From Mytilinidion resinicola (lineage: Eukaryota; Ascomycota; Dothideomycetes; Mytilinidiales; Mytilinidiaceae), in assembly GCF_010093595.1 (NCBI RefSeq), contig NW_022985441.1, positions 1,819,162-1,883,161 of the forward strand: a stretch of 64,000 bases of DNA. Direction: 5' to 3'. The notes under the pieces are model-generated. The model made no database searches, was not told the origin of the DNA, and worked only from the letters and a program-made list of their open reading frames with translations. The translations under genes and the position numbers were made by a program. The stretch's first letter is position 1; each line of letters starts with the position of its first letter. Shown here one piece after another: positions 1 to 11,210 of the stretch.

Positions 1-101
1 TGAGGCTGAGGCATAGGCTGAGTCGTATGCTGAGTACTATCTTTCCTCTGAAGTGCCTTTTTCCGTGGTACCTTATCCTTTGCACCAGGCGGCCGCGCTT
101 C

Positions 102-375
102 TTAGCTGCAGGTGCAGCTGTAGGTGTAGCTGTAGGTGTAGCCGTAGGCGCTGCTGTATACGCTGCTGTATGCGCTGCTGTATACGCTGCTGTATACGCT
201 GCTGTATGCGCTGCTGTATGCGCTGCTGTATGCGTTGCTATAGGTGCTGCCGTAGGTACTGCCATAGGTGCTGCCGTAGGTACTGCCATAGGTGCTGCCG
301 TAGGTACTGCCATAGGTGCTGCCGTAGGTGCTGCCGTAGGTGCTGCCGTAGGTGCTGCCGTAGAGGTGCTGCTGT
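102..375. repeat. 12-bp minisatellite (GCTGCCGTAGGT-type units)
   Basis: Degenerate tandem array of 12-bp units. The left part carries gctgctgtatac/gctgctgtatgc variants and the right part gctgccgtaggt and actgccataggt, partly alternating as a 24-bp higher-order unit. The period is a multiple of three, so several frames on both strands stay open (Ala-Ala-Val-Gly on the plus strand, Tyr-Gly-Ser-Thr or Leu-Arg-Gln-His on the minus strand). These open frames are not evidence of a gene by themselves. Confidence 0.85.
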
Positions 376-479
376 AGATGCAGCTGTAGGCCTAAGAAGG
401 GCTGGATCAATACGAGAAAGATCAACCGGTGTAGCTGTCGACTGATAGGCATTCCGAGCGACAGGAACTGGACGAGGGA

Positions 480-746
480 CTACAGAAATAGGCGGTGCTG
501 GCGGCGGAGATGTCGGCATGCGTCCTGGAGGTATGCTCGTATGTCCACTCTGTCTGGTTTACTACGGTATTTTGCTAGGCCGTAGCCCTGTGCTGATGCG
601 TGCGCTTGTAGAGCAATATGCGCTTCCTCTGTTGTAGCGTAGTACGCCAGCCGTGGCGGCTGGAGGGCCATGGTGAGTGTGTTGTGGAGGGAGAGGAAGA
701 GGATGTAATTGATTGTAACTAAGGCCGCCGCATTTGGAGAGAGCAT
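480..746 (-). pseudogene. N-terminal fragment of a Mutator-like (MULE) transposase
   Basis: The minus-strand frame carries a segment like the FAR1/WRKY-type DNA-binding N-terminus of fungal MULE transposases: a Pro-Pro-Arg-Leu-Ala-Tyr-Tyr lead, then a region with Ala-Gln-Gly-Tyr-Gly-Leu and Lys-Tyr-Arg-Ser-Lys-Pro-Asp-Arg. The frame ends after 88 codons, before any MULE catalytic domain. A second minus frame (238-519) continues with a Pro/Ser-rich stretch that runs into the minisatellite. I read it as a truncated or frameshifted relic. The match is from memory of the family, so the call is tentative. Confidence 0.4.
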
Positions 747-910
747 TCGGAATTAATGAGCAAGTTAAGCGAGCGAATCGGAAGCTCCGGAGCAGTTCCC
801 CAAGCCAATTAGAAGGCGGTGAAGCGCCAAGAGAGGGGGGGGTGTGTGGTTACTCGAAAAGGGGTGTGCGGCTACTCGAAAGGGGGTGTCAAATTACCCG
901 CCCCCTTATT

Positions 911-1220
911 TTTTGTTCTAATAAAGAACTCTTTGTCCTAATAAAGGATTCTTTGTCCTAATAAAGGATTCTTTGTCCTAATAAAGGACTCTTTGTCCTA
1001 ATAAAGGACTTGTTATATATAAAGAGGCTTTGTCTTATTAAAGAGATATTAACTCTTTATTACAACAAAGACTATATTCTAATAAAGAACGACTAAGGTA
1101 TATTAAGACCGCTGCCTTGCTCCTTAAACTTAATCTTAACCAGTTTATATACTAATTAGTAATATACAATACTTATTTAAACCTTCACCATTTCACTACG
1201 TGCCTTATACCTTTACAGGT
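911..1220. repeat. Left direct repeat (LTR-like) with 20-bp tandem array
   Basis: Positions 1011-1219 match 6580-6790 almost base for base. The differences are mainly C/T or G/A transitions (atatt versus acgtt, tatatt versus tacgtt, ctaattag versus ctgattgg, caatact versus caacact). Before this lies an array of 20-bp units built on tttgtcctaataaagga (about 920-1010), matched at the right end. The pair brackets a Copia coding region, which suggests LTRs or the ends of a host element in which the Copia copy is nested. No clean TG...CA LTR boundary was found. Confidence 0.7.
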
Positions 1221-2131
1221 TATAAGCCCGGATAGCTCTAGCTAATTACAAGTCTAGAAACGCAACAAAGAACTATTACATCCGTTTTCAGACAAAACCA
1301 ACGCAAACATTAATCTACCCCGCACGAACGTTAAAGAACAACAAAAACGTTAGTTTTCTTCAGACGGAACCAACGCAAACGTCAGATTACCCCGCTTGCA
1401 CCCAATTATGGCTTCTTCCAATAAAAGCTACTATGTAGAGGCTAATTCCAACATTAGACGGAAATATAGATAACTTTCTGCACCGTTATTACCTAAAATT
1501 ACTCCAGCAAGCCTAAATTATATTGGAAATCAAGATATTTCTTATTAAACCGAGCGTACATCCCATCACAAGGACAAAATTGACGGCCTTATACTAGAAC
1601 TCAACAATAGTGAAATACAAATTAATACTATAATATCTGGATTGTTTCAATATACACCGGAAGGGAGGATTAAACTCTCTTATTATCTGAAAACAACAGA
1701 ATATCCAGCTCTTCTACAATAAATTCACTTTTAGTGTTATTTTCCTTAAGGAATTACTTAATACACTAACTATGTACCGGAAATCTATTAAAAGAATTAA
1801 CAAGAAAGAGCTCTCTCTATTAAGAATCCTTATCTCGCGCATCCTTTTCCTAGAAGTATTAAGGTTATATATAATAGTAGTATTAACCCAGAACGTGCTA
1901 GTATTAAGCTATACAAACGTTATAATAGGAAGACCCTGGAAGGAGCAGTTATTTATATTGGATTATACCCTTCTATACTTGTAATTCAGCCATTTTTTAA
2001 AGGTTACTACTAGTTAGTAGAAAATATAATAAGTCTTCTTACAACAAGTATATTATTACCAAAGGGAACGCAACGAGCTCAATTTATCTATCTACACAAC
2101 AAGCTCAATTCTATCTATCTATCTATTTAAG
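1221..2131. other. AT-rich leader between left repeat and Copia gag
   Basis: No intact gene. It contains a ~35-bp direct duplication (1289-1323 and 1361-1396) differing by transitions. A broken frame follows from an ATG near 1408 with TAG/TAA interruptions; I do not recognise its product. A 70-codon open frame at 1772-1984 has no recognisable feature. Internal transposon sequence, possibly from an element other than the Copia copy. Confidence 0.5.
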
Positions 2132-5100
2132 ATGACTGAGAAGATAACAATTAGAAAGCTTACTGGCCAAGCTAATTACAAAGTATAGGCTCTTAGAGTA
2201 CAATCTCGATTAGTAGAAAAAGGGTGTTTGCACGTAATATTAGCTATATCTGCTGTTATAAAAGCGGATGCAGATTCTAAGGCATTAGCCACTATTAGGC
2301 TTACTATAGAAGATGGACCCTTATTACAAATCTAGTATTCTATAACAGCGTTAGAAGCATAGAATCCGCTTAATAACCTATATAGCCCTAAGGGCTTCAG
2401 CTCCGAGTTCCTTATTTATAAGGAACTATTTAATACTGTTTTATCTAAGTTCTCTTCTATAGAGGAATACCTTAATAAGGTTAAACAGTTAACAGATTAA
2501 TTACGAGCTAAGGAAATACAACTACCTAATTAGGTAATAGTTGCTTAGGTTTTAAATAACCTTACAAGTCCTTATAAGGGCTTTATTACTACAGTAACAC
2601 AGTTCTATAGAGAAGACTCTACTAGTATTAACTTAGAGAGTCTATTTTCTAATTTAATAGACGAATCTAGGCGCTAAGGCTCTAGAGATAAGGAACTAGC
2701 ACTGTTTAATAAGAGACACCCAGGGAAATTCTATAAAAACAGTCCGCCGAAGCATAGTAAGGCTAATAAGCCTAACTACAATAAGACGAAAGTTAAAAAG
2801 AATAAGTATTATAAGAAGTGTAAAATAAACACTTACTATACAAAATATTGCTTTCATCTATTTCCTAATAAGGCTCCTAAGGGTTTTAGACATAGAAATA
2901 AGGACAATACGTCCTTATTAACAGTTTATAACCCTACTCCTATTTCTTCTAAACCTCCAGGTGCTAATAGTAGTAATTGGGACGACTTTAATATAGATAC
3001 AGATGCGCCGGAGGAACAGGTATTTATAGCATCCTATACCCCTATAAAAGAAAACCAGGCTAATTTTATATTAGACTCTGGATCTACAAGCCACATAATT
3101 ATAAATAGAACACTATTTAGTTCGTATAAGGCATAAGCTACAACGCTAAATTAGGGAGAAAATAAGACTACTATTTCTATAGGAATTGGAAATATAGACT
3201 TAGAGCTTAATAGGCATGTCTTTACGTTAGAAAACTGTTTATATATACCTTTGTTTAGCTATAATCTAATATCTATAAGCAAATTAGACTCTACGGGTTT
3301 ATATATAACTTTTAAGGATAGAACTGCTACTATATATAAAAATAGTACAGTAGTAGCAACAGCCATATTGAAAAACTCTCTATACTATGTAAATATATAT
3401 AATAGAAGTCTACTTGCTAGGCAAATAGATAAACTAACAAAAGGCAATTCGATAAATACATACATAGATAGAAATAGTCTATCTATTTAGCACCAACAAA
3501 TGGGCTATATAAGCTCTAAGAAGCTTAGTATTCTATTAGGAGTACCTATAAAAGACCCTATACAATGCAAAGCTTGTATAAAAGCTAAAATAACTAAAAA
3601 CAAGCGTAGTAAGGTAATAATAGCTAAACCTACTACTCTGTTATATAAAGTTATATCAAATCTTATAGGGCCTATAAACCCACCTAGTATAGGGGGTAAT
3701 AAGTATGTTATATTCTTCTTAGACGCAGCGTGTAGATATTTAGACTATAAGCTATTAAAGAATAAAGCAGAAGCATATAATGCTTTTATAGAGTATAAGG
3801 CTACTGCCGAGAACTCTACTAAATGTAAGATAACGTACTTTAAGACAGATAATAGTAGAGAATATACTAGTAAGAGATTTAAACAATTGTTATCTACTTA
3901 TAGTATTATTTATTAATTTTCTAGTCTATATACACCTGAACAAAACGGCCTAATAGAGCGTATTAATCTTACTATATTTAATATGGTACGTGCTCTTTTA
4001 TATTATGCAGGACTACTATCTACTCTATAGGGAGAAGCTGTTAATGCAGCTGTATATATATACAATAGAACTCCCTATACTAGCTTAAATAGAAAAACTC
4101 CTTATAAGCTATATTACAATATTAAGCAAGAGAGTATATATAATACTAATATCAGGGTATTCGGCTCTACTGCATACTATAAGGTAAAAACGCACCTTAG
4201 AAAATTAGAACCTAGAGCAAAAGAAGCTATAGTACTAGGTTATAGTTCTAATAGCTATAGGCTATTAGATATAGAATCTAATAAGATATTTTAGGCAAGA
4301 GACGTAACTATTATAGAAGACTCTTTTAAGAAGTCTATAGAATCTATTAGTATGCTAAAAGAGGAGTATACTGTTAATATAGAGCCAATTAGAAGCTCTA
4401 ATAGTATAGATACTTATAATAGCAATTTAGAAGATAAATTAGCGCTATCTAATAGCCTAAATATACAAAATTCGACAAGTATATATATATATAAAGGCAA
4501 GAACCTACTTCTATAAGTATATATATAGAAGATAATCTATCTAAAAACAAGTTAGCCTTAATTATTAATTTTAATAACAAACCAAATATATATAAGCAAG
4601 CAATAGCCTCTGCTAATAAGGATAAATAGCACGAAGTTATAGAAGCTGAAGTAAATCAGCTTAATAAGCAAAATATATAGAAGTTAATAGACTTACCAGC
4701 TAATAGAAACGCCTTAAAAGGACGTTGGGTTTATAAAATAAAAACTAATAAAGATAACAATATTACTAAATATAAGGCAAGATGGGTAGTAAAAGGTTTT
4801 AGTTAAACATATGGCATAGATTACAAAGAAACCTTTGTAAATACCTGCCGTCCAGAAGTATATAGGCTCTTATTAATACTAGCAGCCTATTATAACCTAG
4901 AGATAATATAATAGGACTTTAAAAATGTATTTACGCATGCCGATCTAGATAAAGAACTATACGTGGAACAACTACATAGTTTCAGTTTAGATAATAAGGT
5001 ATATAAGCTAAATAAAGCTTTATACGGCTTAAAACAATCGCCTAGACAATAGTATAGGTATTTAGCCACCTATCTAGAAAAATACGGCTTTAAAAGCACT

Positions 5101-6130
5101 ATAGCAGACCAGGCAGTATTTAAAAATACATTTTTAAACATTATAATAGTCTGTTACGTAGATAACTTACTAGTATTTAGTCCTAATATAAAGGATATAG
5201 AAGAATTGCAGGTAAAGTTAAGTAAAGACTTAGAGTTAACTAACTTAGGCCCAATTTCTTACTTCCTTGGCATAGAAATAACACGTAATAGAGAAGAAAG
5301 ATTACTCTTACTAAGCCAGAAAAAGTATATAAAAAGTATATAAAAAGTATACTATCTAGATTTAACAAGGAGAAATTAAATCCTGTCTCTCTACTAGGAG
5401 ATGTAGGCATTAAACTAGATAAAAATAGCGAATAAGCTACTAAAGAAGATATTAAGCTATACCAGCAGTAAGTTAGTAGTCTTATATATCTATCTACTAA
5501 ACAAGGCCAGATATAGCGTATAGCGTAAATATATGCGCTCGCTTTATATCTAATCCTAGCCCTATACACTTTAAGGCGCTAGATAGAATCTGGAAGTACT
5601 TATTATATAAGCCTATACACGGAATAAGTGTTAAATTTTCACCTAATAATCCAGCACCGTATATATTAGGCTACTTGGATGCAGATCACGGGGGTGATAT
5701 AATAGGTAGAAAATCTACTACAGAATACTACTTTTCCTATAGCAAAACGCCTATAAGTTGGAATAGTAGACTATAGAAGTCTGTAGCACTATCTAGTTGC
5801 AAATCTAAATATATAGCACTAAAAGAAACTATAAAACAGTATATATACTTAATAAGTATACTAAAACAACTTAATATTAGAAACACAGAGGACTTCTATT
5901 TATTTACAGATAGTTAATCAGCTATAGAATTAGCTAATAATCCTAAACACTACTCTAAAACAAAGTATATAGATATACAATATTACTTTATAAGAGAAAA
6001 TATACAAAACAGGTTAATAAAACTAGCGTACCTTAATACTAAGGAATAAATAGCTGATATATTCACTAAACCGCTAGTAGGAACTAGTTTTACTAAAATA
6101 GTAGACTATATAAGACTAGATTCCAAATAG
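2132..6130 (+). pseudogene. RIP-degraded Ty1/Copia polyprotein (gag-protease-integrase-RT-RNase H)
   Basis: Reading through stops from the ATG at 2132 gives Copia domains in order: a gag-like N-terminus; a protease with Leu-Asp-Ser-Gly-Ser-Thr-Ser-His (about 3070-3095); an integrase with a Cys-x-x-Cys in the zinc-finger region, Asp at 3722, the Asp of KTDNSRE near 3847 and the TPEQNGLIER motif near 3930-3960; reverse transcriptase with GRWVYKIK (4720), a degraded YGLKQSPRQ (about 5025-5050) and CYVDN (5153); and RNase H with the Ala-Asp-His-Gly-Gly-Asp region (5691) and an Asp-Ile-Phe-Thr-Lys-Pro end (6057). One frame holds from 2132 to about 4490, a second carries RT, and a third carries RNase H after a duplicated agtatataaaa at 5330-5355. 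Most stops are TAG or TAA where Gln or Trp is expected, as RIP would make. The element is dead. Confidence 0.9.
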
Positions 6131-6220
6131 ATACATCTATAGAAGATAATATATTGTGTAAATAGATATATACATAGAATTCTATCTATATATATATATA
6201 TGTGCAAATACAATTCTATA

Positions 6221-6253
<33 letters not shown>

Positions 6254-6579
6254 GTCTAAATTAGATAAGATAAGGTAGAATAGAATATAACGCTTATAGG
6301 GGCGTATTAGAACAAGAATAAGCAATATATTTCTTTGTTTTATTATCTATATATACATAGATACAAATCTATTTATAGATCCTTTGTTCCTTTATTCTAA
6401 TAAAGAACCCTTTATTATTCTTTATTCTAATAAAGAACCCTTTATTATTCTTTATTCTAATAAAGAACCCTTTATTATTCTTTATTCTAATAAAGAACTC
6501 TTTATCCTAATAAAGGACTCTTTGTCCTAATAAAGGACTCTTTGTCCTAATAAAGGACTCTTTGTCCTAATAAAGGACT
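6131..6579. repeat. Downstream AT-rich region with GATA-type microsatellite and 30-bp/20-bp tandem arrays
   Basis: After the Copia stop there is an AT-rich stretch with a (tatc)n microsatellite (about 6220-6252). Next come about three copies of a 30-bp unit (ctaataaagaaccctttattattctttatt, about 6395-6485) and then 20-bp units as in the left repeat. No coding potential. Confidence 0.75.
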
Positions 6580-6790
6580 CGTTATATATAAAGAGGCTTT
6601 GTCTTATTAAAGAGACGTTAACTCTTTATTACAACAAAGACTACGTTCTAATAAAGAACAACTAAGGTATATTAAGACCGCTGCCTTGCTCCTTAAACTT
6701 AATCTTAACCAGTTTATATACTGATTGGTAATATACAACACTTATTTAAACCTTTACTATTTCACCACGTGCCTTATATACCTTTACAAG
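6580..6790. repeat. Right direct repeat (LTR-like)
   Basis: Direct copy of 1011-1219 in the same orientation, with mostly transition differences. The right copy keeps more CpG (acgtt, tacgtt), so it is the less mutated of the two. Confidence 0.75.
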
Positions 6791-7702
6791 TATTACTAGT
6801 AAGGTGTTAATCCTTCTTCTATTATAATAGCCGCGCTAGGTCTAAATTCGCCTTTAAGTTAATAGCTGTATAAATTAGGTAGAATGCGCATCCTGTCTAA
6901 TTTATATAGCTATTACCTGCTATCTATTATAAGTCTACTAGGTATTTGCTAGGCTGTGTAAATAGGCCTAATAAAGGGACCTAGAGCTGACTGTTACTGC
7001 TATTATATACTACGCCCTATAGCTATTGCCAGCTGCTTTATATTACCTGTAATATTCTTATAATAATAGGCCGACCGTGTTTTGCAGACGTAGGCCTATT
7101 AACAACTCCACGCCGGGCAGCTGTTAGTTCCTTAGCTATCTACTAACTAAGCTTATTATCCTTCTACTGCAGTTTAATACTAGTACCCGCCTTCTAGTAT
7201 TACTTCCTAGCTCTTTAAGTTCTGGAATACTGCTGTGCCGGTAATAGGGGATGTAATAGGGTTCTTCCTAGCCTTGCTGTAAGCATAATCTTAGAATAGA
7301 ATAAGTATAGAGGTATCCTGTCGCCTTAATAGCCTACACTCCCACTGGCAAGTAAGGCTAGCTTGTGGTCCTGGATCGGTACCCCAGGTATTAAGACGTT
7401 GGATGGTTTTCATAACTATTTCCTCTGTTTGAGTTGTTGTCTGTTAATATTAAGCCTGACGTTGGCGGCGCTAAGACCTGTGAAAACTCTGCAATTCTGG
7501 CTGCGAGCAGCGGGCGATGTCTTCAAAGGCACCCGCCAGCAACGACAACGTCGTGCACCAGTAACCGACGTGATTCTCACTCTCGTGTAAGCCTTGCGGT
7601 TTGAACAAGACGGAAAGGAACGCCCGTACGACAATACGGGTCGAATCACGATTTTGGTGTTCCTTTTAACAGCTTATAAAAGGATGTAAAATAGCAATAT
7701 TA
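6791..7702. other. Degenerate AT-rich transposon-derived stretch
   Basis: No supported gene. Part of it (about 6960-7140), read on the minus strand, matches the plus strand around 50985-51165, including an exact 22-bp block at 7070-7091. This is therefore a heavily AT-mutated copy of the repeat also present near 51 kb. The 75-codon frames at 7363-7649 have no recognisable product. Composition rises towards normal GC after about 7360. Confidence 0.55.
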
Positions 7703-7855
7703 CCCGTGGCTTTCGCGTAGTGCAAGTTTCTCGTTCCTCGAAATTTGCCCCACTTCCACCTAACTAGTTAGGTGGCCGCCATCTCAGTGCACCGGCCACC
7801 TCAACGCGTCAGTTGTACATAGATTATTTGACACCGTGATTGCTCCATCAACATC

Positions 7856-9025
7856 ATGGATTTGACCTACAAACAAGAAGAAATGCGCGTGCAGGATGCA
7901 TTGGCAGCCTTCCACAACAATACATTCCCCTCCCTACGAAAAGCTGCTGCCCATTATGGCGCCAAATACTCACGCGTCACAAATCGTGCCCGAGGCCTTC
8001 CACCACGGAATGAACGTATTCCACACAACCTATTACTGTATCCTTATAAGGAAGAGGGCCTTCTGATCTGGCTAAGACAACGTGATCAATTAGGAACGCG
8101 TGCTACTACATCAGAATTGGAGTGGGAGTGCAATTCAATTTTGGCCGGCCGCCATACCGGCACAGGCGACCCCCCCCTCTGCGGCGAGCATTGGACACGC
8201 CGTTTCCTCCTGCGGCACCCGGAATTCAACCTGCGCACTGAGAATCCTAAGGACCTTGAAAGGCAGGCAGCGGAGGACCCAAAAGTGCTGTCGCGTTGGT
8301 ATAAGGACTACAACAATACCGTGGGCCTGTATAGCATACAACCAAGAGACCAGTACAACTATGATAAGACAGGCGTGCGCCTAGGCATAGGCAAGAAGGA
8401 GAAGGTTATCACAACGTCCAAGAGCATTCAAATCACCGCTGCAAAGGATACCAACCGTGAATCAGCCACGGTTGGTGAATGTATCTCTGGCGATAGAGAG
8501 GTGCTGCCGCCGCTTATCCTTTTGGCAGGCAAAACCATCCAAAAGCGATGGCTCACCAACACCACGGAGGAACTACCAGGCAACTACTTAGTAGGCGTGA
8601 GCGACACTGCATACATTAACAATAAGCTGCTTTTCCGGTGGGCAAAGCACTTTGAATTGTTTTCCAGGAAGCGTTAGATTGGCAAAAATCGGCTCTTGAT
8701 ATTGGATGGCCATACAAGCCATTTCACAAGGCAATTTATTGAGTACTGCAATAAGCATTATATTATCCTTTTTGCTACAATTCCTCATACAACACACATC
8801 TGCCAGCCGCTTGATGTTGTGGTGTTTCAACCATACAAGCATTGGTATGGCAAGGAAGTGGCTCGAGCGTATCCCCTTTCCCGTTGACTTTGGTCCTACG
8901 TTATCGATAAGGATCCAGCCAATAGGAAGCTCTCGTTTGACCTGATTCTTGGCACCGTGATGGGAGCTGCACAGGACCTGAGGTTATTCAAATCCGTGAT
9001 TTCTATGCATATATTGATATTGTAG
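7856..9025 (+). pseudogene. Fot1/pogo-type DD35D transposase, interrupted
   Basis: Starts 50 bp inside the left inverted repeat at ATG 7856. The N-terminal part (residues 1-130) looks like the HTH-psq and CENP-B-like DNA-binding region. The DDE core is visible: Asp170 in Tyr-Asn-Tyr-Asp-Lys-Thr-Gly, Asp284 in Leu-Ile-Leu-Asp-Gly-His, Asp320 in Gln-Pro-Leu-Asp-Val. The last two are separated by 35 residues, the spacing of Fot1-family enzymes. An in-frame TAG at 8675-8677 interrupts the frame just before the second Asp block, and a TGA at 8885-8887 truncates it; the frame then stays open to a TAG at 9023-9025, but I cannot match that tail to a Fot1 C-terminus. Cut-and-paste transposase in origin, now inactive. 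Confidence 0.8.
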
Positions 9026-11040
9026 CTAGTCCTTGGTGTTGAGCCTTGCCAGATGTTCACCCCAACATGTTCCTCTCGTGCAGAACGGAATTCTACAGAC
9101 TGTACAGCCCCACGAGGTTCGTGGAGGCCTTGTGCGACGCTTCCAGCCGTCGGAGTCCTCCCGTTTCTTCATTGTAGAGTTCGCAAATAGATTTGCTAGT
9201 GGCTTACGAGCTGCCCGGTGTGGTGTTGTAGTTGGGCGCTTGGCCTCTATGCAAGCGCTGCAGAAGACCTGTTTCCGCCACACACGCTTGTGCTGATGCT
9301 CCTCCACCGGCCTCCATACAATATCCTTTGTGCTCTTCCTCCTCTGTGTTTTATTTGGCTCGCGAGGACGAACGGAGGACTCGAAGAGGGCATCTCGGAG
9401 GTCGCGACGGTACTGCTTATGGCTCTGCTCGCGCGAGCCTCTGTTGCCGGGCGGGGGCTTGTACGTAGAGAGGAGGAAGGTGTTGTCGACAGCTGTATCC
9501 AACAGGAAATGGAACAGTGGTTTCCAGGTCTTCCTGTGGACTCGAATTGTATTGTAATTGCTGCGGTACTGGTCTGCGTGGTCGACAGCGCTCATACAGT
9601 GGTTGTACTCGTCAATTAGGTCGGGAATAGGCAGCCAAGCTCTGGGCCCGTCGCCAAACATCCTAATAGTTTGTGTGTAGCCTGTAGCAGTTGTGGCAGG
9701 TCGCTTGCGGTGCTTCTCAACGCTGGATTGACCTGGCGATGTATGACGTCAGCGGCTCTGCGGCATGGTGTTGAGGCTCTGCGACCTTAATTAAAGCCGC
9801 CATACTCACTATCATGGACTGTAGACATAAATAGAACCACCGTGGCGTCTTTCCATGCAAACTGCATCACCTGGCGACTCTTAGAGAGGGCTCCGTAGAG
9901 CTTCCCCCATGTAATCTGGCCAGAATGATTTAATTTGAGGTCTATCAGCGATGCTGAGAAGGGCTCTGCAGGCACCTTCTTTTTGCGCGCTGTCCGTCCT
10001 TGTATGCAACCTTGTGTGTTCTCCTCGACAGCCTCCTCAATATCTATGGCCTCGTCGCCCAGCTCCTTACGCCGTGTTCGTGTCGTTCGCACAGTGCCAG
10101 CTGCCCCAATTCCTAGGCCTCGGAGCCTCTTAAAGAGCTTCACCGAGCTGAAGAGATTATCCAGCCAAACCACGTGCTTGTGAGGGGGGTAGAGGACCTC
10201 GTTGGTGACCGGATTGCGCTGTGTAAGGAGGTCGAGTACAACAGCTTAGGTCTTTGTGAAGCCCTCATCGAGGAAGGACTTATCCAGGTCCACCGGGCCT
10301 TTCTTATCGCCCTTAGCATGCCATAGCCAATCTAGAACATAGCCATGGTTAGCTAGAACCCAGATTTTGAAGCCCTCGGGCGTTGGCTTCGATGGTATGT
10401 TAACAATCTCGGGGGCCCTGCCTGTAAAGCGCTGAATAGTCTCATCAACAGCTAGGTGAGGCCCGGGGTTCTAGTGCATGCGGCAGCGTACGCGTAGGTG
10501 CTCTGAGAGCTCATCTACGCGGTCGAATGTTGTATGGAAGCCATCCTCAGGCATAGAGGAGCATCGAACATGGCGATCTAGCTGCTCAAAACGGTCCTTT
10601 GATATGTAGTCCGATACCTTGTGATCCGCTCCACGGGCCCGGGGGCCCCAGTAGTCCTCTACTGCAGATTCCACCGTAATTCCCATGTGAATAACCACGC
10701 CAAAATATGCATACAGCTCCTCTCTGTATGTAGGCTGCCACTTCCTAGGCCTCCTCTTTGGCATACGCTCGTCCGGTGTCGGGTGAGCCTCTGCATGCTG
10801 GTTTGTCCACTCCACCATCTTATCAACCATTTCGTCGGTAAAGAATAGCCTGAAAAGGCGTAGGGGGCCGTGCCTGTCAAGACTGGGAGGCAGATAGGCT
10901 TCTCCGGGGTCCCAATAGTTGACTATTGGAAGGGGAGTGAACGTAGGTAAGGGCCATGGCTCTGGGGGTGGATTTTTCGAATTTTTGGTGCGTAGATCAC
11001 TCTTCTTAACAAAGTCGATGTCGTTGGATATTCTGGGCAT
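9026..11040 (-). pseudogene. piggyBac-type transposase with one intron and two in-frame stops
   Basis: ATG at 11040 on the minus strand. Exon 1 is 11040-9810, exon 2 is 9732-9026; the 77-nt intron has GTGAGT, a GCTGAC branch site and CAG, and splicing restores the family's block leading into Met-Phe-Gly-Asp. Catalytic Asp candidates: Leu-Ala-Val-Asp-Glu (codon 10444-10446), Val-Trp-Leu-Asp-Asn (10159-10161), and the Asp of Ala-Val-Asp-His-Ala-Asp-Gln (9581-9583). The C-terminus has a Cys-x2-Cys-rich zinc-binding region (WGCTVC...FC) typical of piggyBac. Spliced length is about 645 codons. Two in-frame stops (10471-10473 TAG, about 10243 TAA) sit where Trp and Gln would be expected, consistent with RIP. 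Its stop codon directly abuts that of the Fot1-type gene. Confidence 0.8.
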
Positions 11041-11210
11041 TTTGTGGCATTGATTTGGTGCAAATAGCTAGCTAATTCGTTTGTTTACATGTTCCGTTGA
11101 TGCCTCGCGAACATCTGGGCACGGTGTTGGTGCACGGTGCAGCTTGGCGTTGCACCCCAACGGTGTAAGGGATAGTGACGGAGTACGTGTTCCTAGCCAG
11201 CTAGCCTACG

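Noticed and set aside
911..1010. Regular 20-bp repeats that might suggest a CRISPR array
   Set aside because: Units are contiguous without spacers, and the genome is fungal; these are transposon-associated tandem repeats.
1226..1300. tRNA-like start (gcccggatagctc, resembling an A box)
   Set aside because: No matching T-arm or acceptor stem follows; similarity is limited to about 13 bases in an AT-rich transposon.
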